Position numbers and translations under genes: made by a program. A stretch of 64,000 nucleotides of DNA from Filimonas lacunae (GTDB taxonomy: Bacteria > Bacteroidota > Bacteroidia > Chitinophagales > Chitinophagaceae): the NCBI RefSeq assembly GCF_002355595.1, contig NZ_AP017422.1:1302001-1366000 (forward strand), given 5' to 3'. Below the pieces are notes generated by a model, which was not told where the DNA came from, ran no database searches, and saw only the letters and a program-made list of their open reading frames with translations. Below, piece by piece: positions 9,901 to 20,331 of the stretch (positions within the stretch are counted from its first letter, which is position 1; each line of letters starts with the position of its first letter).

Positions 9901-10620
9901 ACTACCAGCGCTTATGACAGAATTGGTTCTCCTACCGTATACTACGAGGCTAATACCCCTTATAACTCAGTATATGCTTATAAGTTTGCAAATATTACGA
10001 ATGGCTATCCCACATTTTACGATGAGAAAGGAACCAATAATGTAACCTTTGCCACAGATGGTACCCCTACTGTAAAGCAAATTTCCAGTGTTAGCGCTAT
10101 CAGCCGTGTAGGTACATTTATTCCTGTGTTTAATGGTTCTTTTCAACAAGGAGTTTTTTACAAAGGTTTCCAGTTAAATGCTTTGTTCGCTTTTTATGGT
10201 GGGCATAAATTGAGAAAGGATGTAGTTTCCTTAGATGGATATGATCAAACAGACAGGGCTATAGCGAACAGATGGAGTGAATCTAATCCTGATGGCCTTC
10301 GTTTACAGATTGATTATCCTACTACTGCCAGCACATCTGCCGCAGGTAATTTATCCCAATATTACAGGTATTCTGATGTGAATATAGCCAGCGCAAGCTT
10401 CGTGCGTTTACGCAATATTTCCTTGTCATATACATTGCCTGTGCAGGTTTGCAGACAATTACATATGAAAGGCGTGAAGTTTACAGCACAGGCAAACAAC
10501 CTTTGGTTGTGGTCAGCTGTAGGAAATGACATTGATCCTGAAACTTATAGTCTGAGTTCAGGAACAAGAAGTGTTCCTACTTCCAAAACCTTTTTGTTTG
10601 GAGCATCCCTTACACTCTAA
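6904..10620 (+). CDS. SusC/RagA-type TonB-linked outer membrane protein with STN domain and His/Met-rich linker
   Basis: TonB-dependent outer-membrane transporter. A long leader with signal peptide (cleavage near GVVGMAQ) is followed by an STN signalling domain (about 60 residues, LLGVIKQQTGYSVMFN onward). A linker with the triplicated unit DHSxM follows, encoded at 7273-7317. Next come a carboxypeptidase-regulatory-like beta-sandwich (GKVVDENGKPLSGVSVSLDN), the TonB plug (TQPLLVIDGLPTG, SVTLLKDAAATSIYGA) and a C-terminal beta barrel. The STN domain makes it a signalling transducer for the FecR/sigma pair upstream. The longest frame opens with GTG at 6895; the first ATG (6904) is used here, and ATG 6949 is possible. 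The stop overlaps the longest susD frame by one base. Substrate unknown. Confidence 0.93.
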   Translation: MSIPQLIYLTKTVASMAHCFLLKRTFTTKMLGLFIAAMLAGVVGMAQTINYTGDKVSVEKLLGVIKQQTGYSVMFNPDLLSKANPVTIEAHAMPLKEFLDKILAGNTLSYTIENKTIFIKKGVDHSKMDHSKMDHSGMAMMRIFKVRGKVVDENGKPLSGVSVSLDNSSFGIATDVKGNFELEDVKKISTITFNHLGYLKSTVSIAACCTDGSTLPAGVNASVANDNVTMTINVAMTADVKSLDDISVVNNGFQVVTRERSTAAAAKVTNAELNTQLNTNLSSALEGKAAGLSMYRGQPLLRGVGTFSQEVGTQPLLVIDGLPTGGDLNSINIYDVESVTLLKDAAATSIYGAVAANGVLVITTKRANKGSTQVSINADYFISTKPDMDKMHYATTGQMLDYETDVYNFKRKAYSGTTSEFFNSFGYIDNAGKLNNSISYYSPLYDLYRKQNDGKVTSAQVDSTLSQWRNNDFINEYTQKVWRNEVKRRYNLAVSSATDKNNSYFSINYEGNQLRTIYNKNDNVNLYLKNTFTPVKWLSATVGINGYYTDAVETNTSYNDYMIQPRYAAMEDASGKKVYADYIKTSDALNSNIAAYLATSSNFKNTRFNLLDEIGKGLTKTKALRLRAFTDINVKLPAGFSYNMKLQYETNKTEETTYDEADSYVMRMLYNRYTYYNSTALTWNHAIPDGARLTRLNPTSRNYTFRNQLNYFKQFNTAGKNSDITALVGTEIRESASNTGNTSVLYGFNPVTLASTTVDWNTISVTGINTFLYGTSRASYIPANYDQTIHRFFSMYGNAGYTFDGKYNLTGSVRVDQADLFGTDPKYRYRPMWSAGGGWNVTQEEFMRRIHWVDYLKVRVTYGIAGSVDRSSSPFIVGAAKSDKLYTGLQYTDISDLPNPKLRWEKTTTTNLGLDYTLFHNKLTGSIDYYVKRGSDLFATVALDPTVGASSMRINNGIISNKGIEVKIGSDWLKKKDLVLTSTFIIAFNKSNVVTTGAITTSAYDRIGSPTVYYEANTPYNSVYAYKFANITNGYPTFYDEKGTNNVTFATDGTPTVKQISSVSAISRVGTFIPVFNGSFQQGVFYKGFQLNALFAFYGGHKLRKDVVSLDGYDQTDRAIANRWSESNPDGLRLQIDYPTTASTSAAGNLSQYYRYSDVNIASASFVRLRNISLSYTLPVQVCRQLHMKGVKFTAQANNLWLWSAVGNDIDPETYSLSSGTRSVPTSKTFLFGASLTL
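7273..7317 (+). repeat. three-copy 15-bp tandem repeat coding DHSxM units in SusC
   Basis: Three consecutive 15-base units encode DHSKM, DHSKM and DHSGM between the STN and the carboxypeptidase-like domains of SusC. The units differ at several synonymous positions, so this is not a fresh slippage product. DHSxM runs resemble the His/Met-rich copper-binding segments of PcoA/CopA-type proteins. Confidence 0.85.
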
Positions 10621-10637
10621 TGCTTAAAATGAGACTA

Positions 10638-12071
10638 ATGAAAAAGAATTTAGCTTATTATATTGTTCTTGCATTGCTTACTATACCTGCAATGTCTTGT
10701 AAAAAATATCTTGATCTTACTCCTACCGGTAAGTCAATAATAACATCAGCTTCTGATTATTATAACCTGTTAAGTTTGCCTAACAGAGGGTATCCTATCA
10801 GTGGCAATATTCAATATCTGAATGATGAAAACTATCTTAAGGAAAGCAGTATATTAAGTCTTACTAAAGGCATAATGACTATAAGTTTTTATTTTGATAG
10901 CTCTGAAAGCAGGGTGAATTATTTAACTGCGTCTTCTTTGTATAACCAGGCCTATAAGTATATTAACCGGTGGAATATGGTTTATTCGCTGGTAGATGAA
11001 AGTGAGGGCGAAGAGTCTGTGAAAAAACTGGCAAAGGCGGAGGCACAGGTATTGCGTGCGTTTGATCATTTTATCCTGGTAAACGTTTTTGCACGACCTT
11101 ATTCTGCTACGGCGGCTACGGATGGTGGTATTTGTATTATGGACAAATATGATATAGAAGCCAAGCCTGTAAAATCTACTGTTGCAGAGGTGTATGCCTT
11201 TATTGAGAAAGATCTCGATGAAGCGTTACCTTATCTGCAGGTTACACCCAAAGATGTATACCATCCTTCCCTTGCGTTTGCATGGGCTTTTAAAGCGAAG
11301 GTACATTTGTTTAAAAGGGAATGGCAAAAAGCCAAAGACGCTGCTTTAAAAGCTTTGTCATATAATAGTAGTCTTTTGGATTTAGTGGCTTATACCAAGG
11401 CGGGCGGTCCCACCACTGTGTTGATGCCTGCGGGTAGCAACCCGGAAACACTTAGTTACATGTATGTGAATGGTTATACGGAAATGTCCAGTGCTTATAC
11501 TTTTATGATTAGCCCGGAGTTAAGAGCATTGTTTAGTGGAAATGATACACGTTTTAAATATTTTTTCGATACTACAAGCACTACATTTCTGGATGTAGCA
11601 GCTAAAGCAGCTTACTGGAAAGTAAAGTATACTTCTTTTTTCCGTCCAACAGTAGGTATACAGGTGCCGGAGGTATATCTGACACTTGCTGAAGCTTATG
11701 CACGATTGGGAGAGTTGGAGGATGCTATGAAATATTTGAATGCTTTGCGCGTGAAGCGTATAAGCGATGTAGCGGAAGCAACATTGGCTACTCCTGCTAC
11801 TATAAAGGAAACAATGGACTTTATCATTACGGAGCGCAGGAAAGAACTGATGTTCGGTTATAACCGTTTCTTTGATCTGAAACGTTATAACCTGGATGCA
11901 GAATATGCCAAAACAGTAGAACGTAAATTTCCATTGGTAAGTACTTCTGTGCCGCAGGTTACCTACAAATTACCTCCTAACTCTAAGTTATATGTAATTC
12001 CTTTTTCTCAGGATGTGTTGAAAAAGAATACTTCATTAACGATTAATACAGACGAAACACTGCCCTGGTAA
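10638..12071 (+). CDS. SusD/RagB family surface lipoprotein
   Basis: Outer-membrane lipoprotein that would cap the SusC barrel and bind substrate outside the cell. The signal peptide ends in a lipobox (IPAMSC, Cys21 from the chosen start), followed by KKYLDLTPTGKS, the typical SusD N-terminus. TPR-like helices and the C-terminal SusD signature (ERRKELMFGYNRFFDLKRYN) are present. The frame opens at 10620, overlapping the susC stop by one base (internal ATG also at 10629). The ATG at 10638 is preferred because it gives a compact MKKN signal peptide. Translational coupling to susC is likely. At 477 residues it is of ordinary length. Confidence 0.92.
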   Translation: MKKNLAYYIVLALLTIPAMSCKKYLDLTPTGKSIITSASDYYNLLSLPNRGYPISGNIQYLNDENYLKESSILSLTKGIMTISFYFDSSESRVNYLTASSLYNQAYKYINRWNMVYSLVDESEGEESVKKLAKAEAQVLRAFDHFILVNVFARPYSATAATDGGICIMDKYDIEAKPVKSTVAEVYAFIEKDLDEALPYLQVTPKDVYHPSLAFAWAFKAKVHLFKREWQKAKDAALKALSYNSSLLDLVAYTKAGGPTTVLMPAGSNPETLSYMYVNGYTEMSSAYTFMISPELRALFSGNDTRFKYFFDTTSTTFLDVAAKAAYWKVKYTSFFRPTVGIQVPEVYLTLAEAYARLGELEDAMKYLNALRVKRISDVAEATLATPATIKETMDFIITERRKELMFGYNRFFDLKRYNLDAEYAKTVERKFPLVSTSVPQVTYKLPPNSKLYVIPFSQDVLKKNTSLTINTDETLPW

Positions 12072-12102
12072 GGGTGGTGTTTCCTAAACAGGATTCGCTT
12101 TC

Positions 12103-14559
12103 ATGAAAAAAGTAATGGCACTGGCTGCATTAACGGCAGCTATACAGGCAGGCGCGCAGGACAAAACTAAAGTAGTAACCAAAGATTCGGCAGTGGTGAG
12201 CAAGCCTGCTGCATCGGGTATACAGGCGTATGACAAGGTAATTACCAAAGGAGCAATAAGTCGTCCGGGCATGTTTACAGTGCACCTGGTTGATAACAAA
12301 TATTTCTTTGAAATTCCCGATTCCCTGTTCAACAGGGATATACTTACTGTTACCCGTTATGTAGCAACCCCGGAGCATTTGAAGTTATATGGTGGTGAAA
12401 AAGTGAATGAGCAAACCCTGTATTTTGAAAAGGGAGCCCAGAATAAGGTGTTCTTGCGTGTAGATCTTTTTTACGTAGCTACTAAAGATTCCACAGAGGC
12501 TTTATATAAAGCAGTACAAACTGCAAACGTAAAACCTATTGCGGCTGCTTTTGATATTAAAGCGATTAATCCAGCCAATGGCAATGTTGTAATAGAAATA
12601 ACCGACTTTTTTAGAAAAGACAACAGTGTGGTGTCTTTTCAGGCAGAAGAAAAATCGGAAATCAAACTGGGCGGACTGGCAGATGACCGTACTTTCATCC
12701 ATTCTATCCGCAGTTATCCTATTAACATTGAGGTGCGCACTACTAAAACGTACACTACATCCTCTTCTGCCACTCCTGCAGGTAGCGCAGCCGGTGCACT
12801 TACTTTTGAATTGAATACCTCTATGGTGCTGTTGCCCAAAGAACCTATGCGTAAACGTTTGTTTGATGAAAGGGTAGGATACTTTGCCAACAAGTATATA
12901 TTGTTTGACGACAATGCACAAAGCACGAAAGACTTTTCTACCATACAGCGTTATCGCCTGGAACCGCGCGAAGAAGACCTGGAAAAGTACAAACGAGGCG
13001 AACTGGTAGAACCGAAGAAGCAAATTGTTTATTATATAGACCCTGCAACGCCTAAAAAATGGCGTCCTTACCTGATAGCTGGTGTAAACGACTGGCAAAA
13101 GGCATTTGAACAGGCAGGTTTTAAAAATGCGATTGTGGCTAAAGAATGGCCGGAGCAGGATTCTACCATGAGTATGGAAGATGCCCGCTTTTCGGTGATC
13201 CGTTATTTCGCCTCTGAAACGGCTAATGCTTATGGCCCCCGCATCAGTGATCCGCGCAGCGGCGAAATAATAGAGAGTCATGTAGGCTGGTATCATAATG
13301 TGATGAAGCTGGTACACGACTGGTACATGATTCAGGCAGGGGCAATAGACCCCAGGGCGCGCAAGATGGAGTTTGATGATGAGCTGATGGGAGATTTGAT
13401 TCGTTTTGTGAGTTCGCACGAAGTAGGACATTCACTGGGCCTGCGTCATAACATGGGCGCCAGCAGCCAGACACCCGTAGAAAAACTACGTGATAAAGCG
13501 TGGGTAGAAGCCAATGGCCATACCGTTTCTATTATGGACTATGCTCGTTTTAACTATGTGGCGCAACCACAGGATAATATTGGCAAAGCAGGCATCTATC
13601 CACGCATTGGCATGTACGACAAGTGGGCTATTCAATGGGGCTATAAAAACATATTTAATACCCCGGATGAGTATGCCGACAGAATGGTACTGAACAAATG
13701 GATTATTGACAGTTTGAAAACAAATCCGCGTTTATGGTTTGGGGGGGAAGGCAAGGGGGAAGATCCGCGTTCACAAACAGAAGATTTGAGTGACAATGCG
13801 GTCAAAGCCAGTGACTATGGTATTGAAAACTTAAAGCGTATTATGCCTTTGCTTCCGGAATGGACTGCTGAGGAGGGGGATATGTATAACAATCTGCAAA
13901 GGATTTACAAACGTGCCAGCGCGCAGTACCTGCTATACGTTACTCATGTAATGAAAAATCTCGGAGGGGGTATGTATGTGACACAGAAAAGTACGGAAGA
14001 GGCAGGCAATGTGTATGAATACATACCGAAGGAGCGTATAAAAGCAGCTATCGATTTTATGGGGCGTCAAGTGATGCAGCCACCTTTATGGTTGTATCCT
14101 GCTGCTATTAGCAATAAGATCAAACTGAATGCCATGGAAGAAATTGGCAACCTGCAGAATAATTTCCTGAATACATTACTAAACCCGGGTTTATTGTATA
14201 ATGTTTTACAAGCTTCCTTTGCTAACAAAGACGCATTCACTGTTACAGAATACCTGAACGAAATAAAGAAGATGGCCTGGAAACCTTTGTCAGGTAATGC
14301 TGAATTGGATGCTTATCAGCGGAATATTCAGCGGATATATATAGAAAGGCTGGCAATGATTCTGAAGCCTAAAAGCATTGAGGAAGGCAAAATGCTTACC
14401 AATGCCGAAAGAAGCGATGCCCGTATTTACGCCAAAATGCACCTGGTACAGCTAAAAAATGAACTTACAACAATGCCGGCAGCCAGTGCTATACAGGCAG
14501 AACATAAGAAAGAACTGATTACCCAGATCAATAAAATACTGACTAACGCAGCTAAGTAG
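12103..14559 (+). CDS. zinc-dependent metalloprotease, metzincin type (DUF5118/DUF5117/DUF4953)
   Basis: Exported metalloprotease. A short N-terminal segment (MALAALTAAIQAGAQ) looks like a signal peptide. A DUF5118-like region (about residues 38-90) and DUF5117-like region (about 95-290) precede the catalytic domain. That domain has HEVGHSLGLRH at 439-449 (the metzincin HExxHxxGxxH zinc motif) and a SIMDYAR Met-turn candidate about 25 residues on. These domains are catalogued as one architecture common in Bacteroidota, with little known biochemistry. The gene starts 31 nt after susD and ends before a strong terminator, so it is the last gene of the sigma-FecR-SusCD operon. It probably cleaves the protein or peptide material imported by SusCD. 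A close paralogue lies at 39961-42519. Confidence 0.9.
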   Translation: MKKVMALAALTAAIQAGAQDKTKVVTKDSAVVSKPAASGIQAYDKVITKGAISRPGMFTVHLVDNKYFFEIPDSLFNRDILTVTRYVATPEHLKLYGGEKVNEQTLYFEKGAQNKVFLRVDLFYVATKDSTEALYKAVQTANVKPIAAAFDIKAINPANGNVVIEITDFFRKDNSVVSFQAEEKSEIKLGGLADDRTFIHSIRSYPINIEVRTTKTYTTSSSATPAGSAAGALTFELNTSMVLLPKEPMRKRLFDERVGYFANKYILFDDNAQSTKDFSTIQRYRLEPREEDLEKYKRGELVEPKKQIVYYIDPATPKKWRPYLIAGVNDWQKAFEQAGFKNAIVAKEWPEQDSTMSMEDARFSVIRYFASETANAYGPRISDPRSGEIIESHVGWYHNVMKLVHDWYMIQAGAIDPRARKMEFDDELMGDLIRFVSSHEVGHSLGLRHNMGASSQTPVEKLRDKAWVEANGHTVSIMDYARFNYVAQPQDNIGKAGIYPRIGMYDKWAIQWGYKNIFNTPDEYADRMVLNKWIIDSLKTNPRLWFGGEGKGEDPRSQTEDLSDNAVKASDYGIENLKRIMPLLPEWTAEEGDMYNNLQRIYKRASAQYLLYVTHVMKNLGGGMYVTQKSTEEAGNVYEYIPKERIKAAIDFMGRQVMQPPLWLYPAAISNKIKLNAMEEIGNLQNNFLNTLLNPGLLYNVLQASFANKDAFTVTEYLNEIKKMAWKPLSGNAELDAYQRNIQRIYIERLAMILKPKSIEEGKMLTNAERSDARIYAKMHLVQLKNELTTMPAASAIQAEHKKELITQINKILTNAAK

Positions 14560-14597
14560 TGTGCTGTATGTAAGTCGGGTTAAAATCCAATTTCCGG

Positions 14598-14628
14598 GGC
14601 CATCCATTTTTTATGGATGGCCTTTTTT
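14598..14628 (+). terminator. intrinsic terminator after the first SusCD/protease operon
   Basis: Perfect 10-bp stem (GGCCATCCAT / ATGGATGGCC) with a 5-nt T loop, followed at once by six T residues. It closes the operon and separates it from the GH97 gene. Confidence 0.9.
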
Positions 14629-14757
14629 GTTTTCCATAGTGCCGGAAATGCTTTTTTGTTTCAGGTTTTTATGTGTAAGTGTTTCTAAAACAACGGTATA
14701 TAATGGCGGGTTGTCTATTTTTTTTGTAAAAAGGCGTTTCATATTCTTCACACGCTC

Positions 14758-14765
14758 TATATTTG
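14758..14765 (+). promoter_or_regulatory. candidate -7 element (TATATTTG) upstream of GH97
   Basis: Fits TAnnTTTG and lies 94 nt before the preferred GH97 start. The only possible -33 partner is TTTC at 14737-14740 with a 17-nt spacer, which is short. The rest of the 300-nt gap (14560-14859) holds the terminator above and nothing else recognisable. Confidence 0.35.
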
Positions 14766-14790
14766 TGTAGTTATTACACATTGCTATTGA

Positions 14791-17004
<2,214 letters not shown>

Positions 17005-17024
17005 GTCTGGTTGATTGTGATGTT

Positions 17025-17062
17025 AAAGGGAGTGAGGTTTGTACCTCACTCCCTTTCGTTTT
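17025..17062. terminator. terminator hairpin after GH97
   Basis: A 14-bp perfect stem (AAAGGGAGTGAGGT and its complement) with a TTGT loop, followed by CGTTTTAT on the + strand. It stops GH97 transcription and may act in both directions. Confidence 0.88.
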
Positions 17063-17099
17063 ATAATAATACAAGCCTTGCGAACATTTGGTCAATGAC

Positions 17100-17123
17100 A
17101 TAAAAAAGCCCTATAAAGGGCTT
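17100..17123 (-). terminator. terminator of osmC-like gene
   Basis: Read on the minus strand, a 7-bp stem AAGCCCT / AGGGCTT with 4-nt loop runs into six T residues. The stem overlaps the stop codon of the OsmC-like gene. Confidence 0.75.
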
Positions 17124-17509
17124 AAGCTGGTGGCTATATCAATAGGATTGGTGAGCGTTTTATGGATAAAACAGTTATTGGCTATAGTCAGTAGCCGTTG
17201 CCGCTGTTCTTCGTCCAGGTTGCCCGTAAGCGTAATAGTACGGGTGAAATGTGACTGGTTATTGGCAAAATCGCGCTCAAAAGTTACATCAGCCTGCACA
17301 TCTGTTAAATCCCAGCCTTTTTTATCGGCATACATGCGCAGGGTAGCGCAGGTACAGGCTCCCAAAGAAGCAGCCAGCAGGTCGGCAGGAGAAAATCCCA
17401 GGTCTTGCCCGCCCAGTTCCTCAGGTTCATCTGCTATCAGGGCGTTAGTGGCGGTTTGTATCTGCATTCTATACAATTCGGTGCCAATAGTGGCGCTTAT
17501 CTGTGTCAT
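17111..17509 (-). CDS. OsmC/Ohr family protein
   Basis: Small cytoplasmic protein of the OsmC superfamily, whose characterised members reduce organic hydroperoxides with a pair of cysteines. The fold signature PADLLAASLGACTCATLRMY is at about residues 41-60, giving Cys52 and Cys54; a further Cys113 lies in NNCFIHKTL. One cysteine of the first motif and Cys113 would be the expected redox pair. Length (132) fits the YhfA/OsmC-like group. It diverges from the WG-repeat gene across a 150-nt promoter region. Peroxidase activity is inferred from the family and not certain, because OsmC-like paralogues can lack it. Confidence 0.88.
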   Translation of the reverse strand: MTQISATIGTELYRMQIQTATNALIADEPEELGGQDLGFSPADLLAASLGACTCATLRMYADKKGWDLTDVQADVTFERDFANNQSHFTRTITLTGNLDEEQRQRLLTIANNCFIHKTLTNPIDIATSLSPL

Positions 17510-17595
17510 CTTGTATAATTTATCCGGTTTTATATGAGTAGTTCTACTCTGTTGATAGTAAAACTAAAAAAAGTTATAACAGGTGTTGCAACATG

Positions 17596-17628
17596 TTTGT
17601 GTAAGTGTGTCTGAACTTCCTATTTTCG
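17596..17628 (+). promoter_or_regulatory. Bacteroidota-type promoter for the WG-repeat gene
   Basis: TTTG at 17596-17599 (-33) and TATTTTCG at 17621-17628 (-7, one mismatch to TAnnTTTG) are separated by 21 nt, the expected spacing. The start codon follows 31 nt later. This is the best complete promoter I found in the window. Confidence 0.55.
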
Positions 17629-17659
17629 TGCAAATTCAACCCACACCTAACAACTGTAT

Positions 17660-18946
17660 ATGAAACTACGTGTTTTTCTGCCCTTATTATGTATTGGTGT
17701 ATCTGCCAAAGCCCAAACCCGATTCTATCCTTATTTTGACAAAACTGCCTGGGGGGTAGCTAATGAACGAAAAGAAGTAGTGATTGCTCCTCAATTTGAT
17801 ACCATTATCTGCGAAAGAGGTGGTGTGTTAAAGCTGGGACACAGTAAAAATGTGTCAACTACTTCCGGCGCTGTTATTTTCCCTGATACCTATACTCAAT
17901 TGGAAATGATAAAAGGGGCGGCTGAAATAAAAGCCACCACTGCTGGCGGAGAAGAGGTGTTATTGAGCATTAAAACCGGTAAGCTGGCAGGTAGCAAGGC
18001 TTTTACCCGCATATTATCCTATTGCGGTTGTCAGCAGGCCTTTTATGCAGTGAAGATAGGTGATAAGGTAGGCGTATATAATGTAGCCACAGATGCTATG
18101 GCAGTGCAGCCCGAATATGACAATGTTGAGTTTATGGGCGGCGGCTGGACGGGTATGGTGGATGTGGTAACAGGTAATAAACACGGTGTATTAGAAGTGG
18201 CATCGGGCAAACTTGTGTTACCTGTGGAATATGAGCAACTGGAATGGGATGTGTTCAGCAGTAAGAAAGAAGTGAAAGCGACTGCGGCATCCGGCATTAT
18301 TTATACAATGGACGAAACCGGTGCTGTGTTGCTGGCAGACAGTTCAATAGTAAAGGCGAGGATAGCTGCTGCCAAACCTAAAAAGCCTGCGACACAAGCA
18401 CGTACAACACTGGTAAAGCATATGGAAACACCCGAACCGGGAGGTTCTATTATGGTGAATACCTCTTTAAAAGCGGAAGACAGAGCTAACGGATTATCGG
18501 TAGAGAAGGTAAGTGATGACAGTTGGAAAGTGACCACCCGTTATATGGACTATAATGATAAAAGCGCGGCGGAAACACTGGAACTGACAGGCTATTCGCA
18601 ATTGAAACCTATTGAGTACAGGAAAACCAACAAAGGGTCGGCTAAATTAATGGCGGTGAAAGAGGGTAAAGCCGGTATTATTGATGCTACAGGTAAAGTG
18701 CTGCTGGCTTTTAATTATGATAGCATTGATTGTGAACGCAGCCGTTACTGGGTATACACTTCTTTAAACGGCAAAACCGGCCTTGTAAGAACTTCTACCT
18801 TAATAGAAGTGAAAAAGCCGGTTTTAAAGCAGGTAATTAAAAACGTTATCAGCCTGAGTGCTTTCCTGGTGGAAATGCCTGATGGTAAAAAAGGATATAT
18901 GGATGAAGAAAACGGAACCTTATATATCCCAGGCGTAGTTGAATAA
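17660..18946 (+). CDS. exported WG-repeat protein
   Basis: Secreted or periplasmic repeat protein of unknown function. A signal peptide (residues 1-19, ending SAKAQ) is followed by about five degenerate WG/KWG-type repeats, for example GVANERKEVVIAPQFDTI, GVYNVATDAMAVQPEYDNV, GVLEVASGKLVLPVEYEQL and GIIDATGKVLLAFNYDSI. WG repeats form beta structures and are usually thought to mediate protein contacts. The stretch at about 235-320 (from KARIAAAKPKKPATQA) breaks the repeat pattern. The stop is only 3 nt from the stop of the convergent GNAT gene, with no hairpin between them. Confidence 0.8.
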   Translation: MKLRVFLPLLCIGVSAKAQTRFYPYFDKTAWGVANERKEVVIAPQFDTIICERGGVLKLGHSKNVSTTSGAVIFPDTYTQLEMIKGAAEIKATTAGGEEVLLSIKTGKLAGSKAFTRILSYCGCQQAFYAVKIGDKVGVYNVATDAMAVQPEYDNVEFMGGGWTGMVDVVTGNKHGVLEVASGKLVLPVEYEQLEWDVFSSKKEVKATAASGIIYTMDETGAVLLADSSIVKARIAAAKPKKPATQARTTLVKHMETPEPGGSIMVNTSLKAEDRANGLSVEKVSDDSWKVTTRYMDYNDKSAAETLELTGYSQLKPIEYRKTNKGSAKLMAVKEGKAGIIDATGKVLLAFNYDSIDCERSRYWVYTSLNGKTGLVRTSTLIEVKKPVLKQVIKNVISLSAFLVEMPDGKKGYMDEENGTLYIPGVVE

Positions 18947-18949
18947 GAA

Positions 18950-19435
18950 TTATGCCTGCATATGCAGATGATAGAAAATGGTATCAGGCTGCATGAATGG
19001 AAAATAATCCGGTAAATCTTCTTTACTAATTTTCTGAAAGCCGTTGCGCTCGTAAAACCGGTGTGCGGCTTTTAGTATTTCTACGGTGCCCAGGTACAGG
19101 TCGGTGATATTGTTTTGCTGGCAATAACGCAGCAACTCATCTAATAGCTGCTGCGCTATACCTAACTCTTTTCCCCGGAATTCTTTTTTCACAAACATTT
19201 TTCTGATGGCGCCTGCGTTGTGCCCGGTGGCAATGAGTGCAATGGTGCCTACCACTTCATTATCATGGATAACACCCCAGAAATTGCCTCCGGGGCCTAT
19301 ATAATGCTTTTCTATATCCAGAAGATCCTGTTGTTTTTCCAATGTAATAGGCACATTGAATTCAATTTGCTGAATGGGCAATATCAAATTTACTATCTGC
19401 TGGCTATGGGAGTTGTTAAGTTGTTGTATCGTCAT
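18950..19435 (-). CDS. GNAT family N-acetyltransferase
   Basis: Small (161 residues) single-domain acetyltransferase. The acetyl-CoA binding motif is visible as RKMFVKKEFRGKELGIAQQL, followed by AAHRFYERNGFQKI, the standard C-terminal GNAT motif. The start is chosen as ATG 19435, whose A is also the last base of the pirin stop codon (TGATG on the minus strand). A GTG one codon upstream is the alternative. The overlap indicates translational coupling to the pirin gene. Substrate unknown. Confidence 0.88.
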   Translation of the reverse strand: MTIQQLNNSHSQQIVNLILPIQQIEFNVPITLEKQQDLLDIEKHYIGPGGNFWGVIHDNEVVGTIALIATGHNAGAIRKMFVKKEFRGKELGIAQQLLDELLRYCQQNNITDLYLGTVEILKAAHRFYERNGFQKISKEDLPDYFPFMQPDTIFYHLHMQA

Positions 19436-20331
19436 CACTTTTTCTGCTTTACTAACGGATTTGCTTCGGGCAGGGGAATATATCCTGTTTCGCCGGGTAT
19501 AGTGGGGAAGCGTTGTGTCTTCCAGTCTTCCTTGGCTTTTTCAATAATGTCAAGGCTGCTGGATACAAAGTTCCAGTAGATATACCTTTCTTCCGGGAAT
19601 GGTTCGCCGCCAAAAAGATAGATGGTGGTGCCGGCTTCCATGGTAAACTGGCACAGGCTGCTGTCTTTTGCTACCAGTATGCGTTTAGGCTCGTACACAT
19701 TACCCTCACTTTCTACACTTCCTTCTAAAATGTACATGCCTGCTTCGCCAAATAATTCATGGCCAACCTGTATGGTTTGGCGGGTGGTGCTTTTTATTTC
19801 CAACAGAAACAATTTACTATATACCGGAACGGGGGAGTTGTGGCCTAAAGCGCTGCCTGCTATCAGTTTATAAGATACGCTATCCTTTTCCCAGGTTGGT
19901 ATATCTTCTTTGCTTACATGATAAAATTCAGGGTGCATCTGCTCCAGTTCTTTTGGCATTGCTACCCATATCTGCAACCCATGTAAAGGTTTATCTGAAT
20001 GTCGCAGATAATCAGGGGTTCTTTCACTGTGAACGATGCCTTTACCGGCAGTCATCCAGTTTACTTCGCCGGCTTTTACTTCTACTTCGGTTCCTAAGGT
20101 ATCCTTATGCATAATGTTGCCTTCGAACAGGTAGGTGAGAGTAGAAAGGCCGATATGTGGATGAGGTCCAATATCCATGTTATGATGGTCGTCGAGCCTG
20201 ACCGGTCCCATATGATCTATAAAAATAAAAGGGCCTACCATTCTTTTACCGCGGAAAGGTAAAAGCCTGCCTACGAGGAAGTTGCCTATATCGGCAGGGC
20301 GTTCTTCAATAATCAAATCTATATGTGACAT
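19435..20331 (-). CDS. pirin family protein (cupin)
   Basis: Bicupin of the pirin family. The N-terminal cupin has the expected metal ligands: His57 and His59 in GPHPHIGL, His101 and Glu103 in GIVHSERTP. The open frame runs upstream to 20607, but that part has no family likeness, and the pirin N-terminus begins at the ATG at 20331 (MSHIDLIIEERPADIGN). Some pirins are quercetin dioxygenases and others bind regulators; activity cannot be decided here. It heads a two-gene unit with the GNAT. A broken Crp/Fnr-type regulator lies divergently upstream, an arrangement suggesting past control by that regulator. Confidence 0.9.
   Translation of the reverse strand: MSHIDLIIEERPADIGNFLVGRLLPFRGKRMVGPFIFIDHMGPVRLDDHHNMDIGPHPHIGLSTLTYLFEGNIMHKDTLGTEVEVKAGEVNWMTAGKGIVHSERTPDYLRHSDKPLHGLQIWVAMPKELEQMHPEFYHVSKEDIPTWEKDSVSYKLIAGSALGHNSPVPVYSKLFLLEIKSTTRQTIQVGHELFGEAGMYILEGSVESEGNVYEPKRILVAKDSSLCQFTMEAGTTIYLFGGEPFPEERYIYWNFVSSSLDIIEKAKEDWKTQRFPTIPGETGYIPLPEANPLVKQKK

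Noticed and set aside
12502-13431. 309-codon minus-strand frame inside the metalloprotease
   Set aside because: Antisense shadow with Cys/His/Tyr-rich noise; the + strand carries a complete domain architecture.
14561-14770. 69-codon open frame after the first metalloprotease
   Set aside because: It runs through the strong terminator at 14598-14628 and its product has no family likeness.
17088-17537. 149-codon + strand frame over the OsmC gene
   Set aside because: It is the reverse-strand shadow of the well-supported OsmC-like gene.
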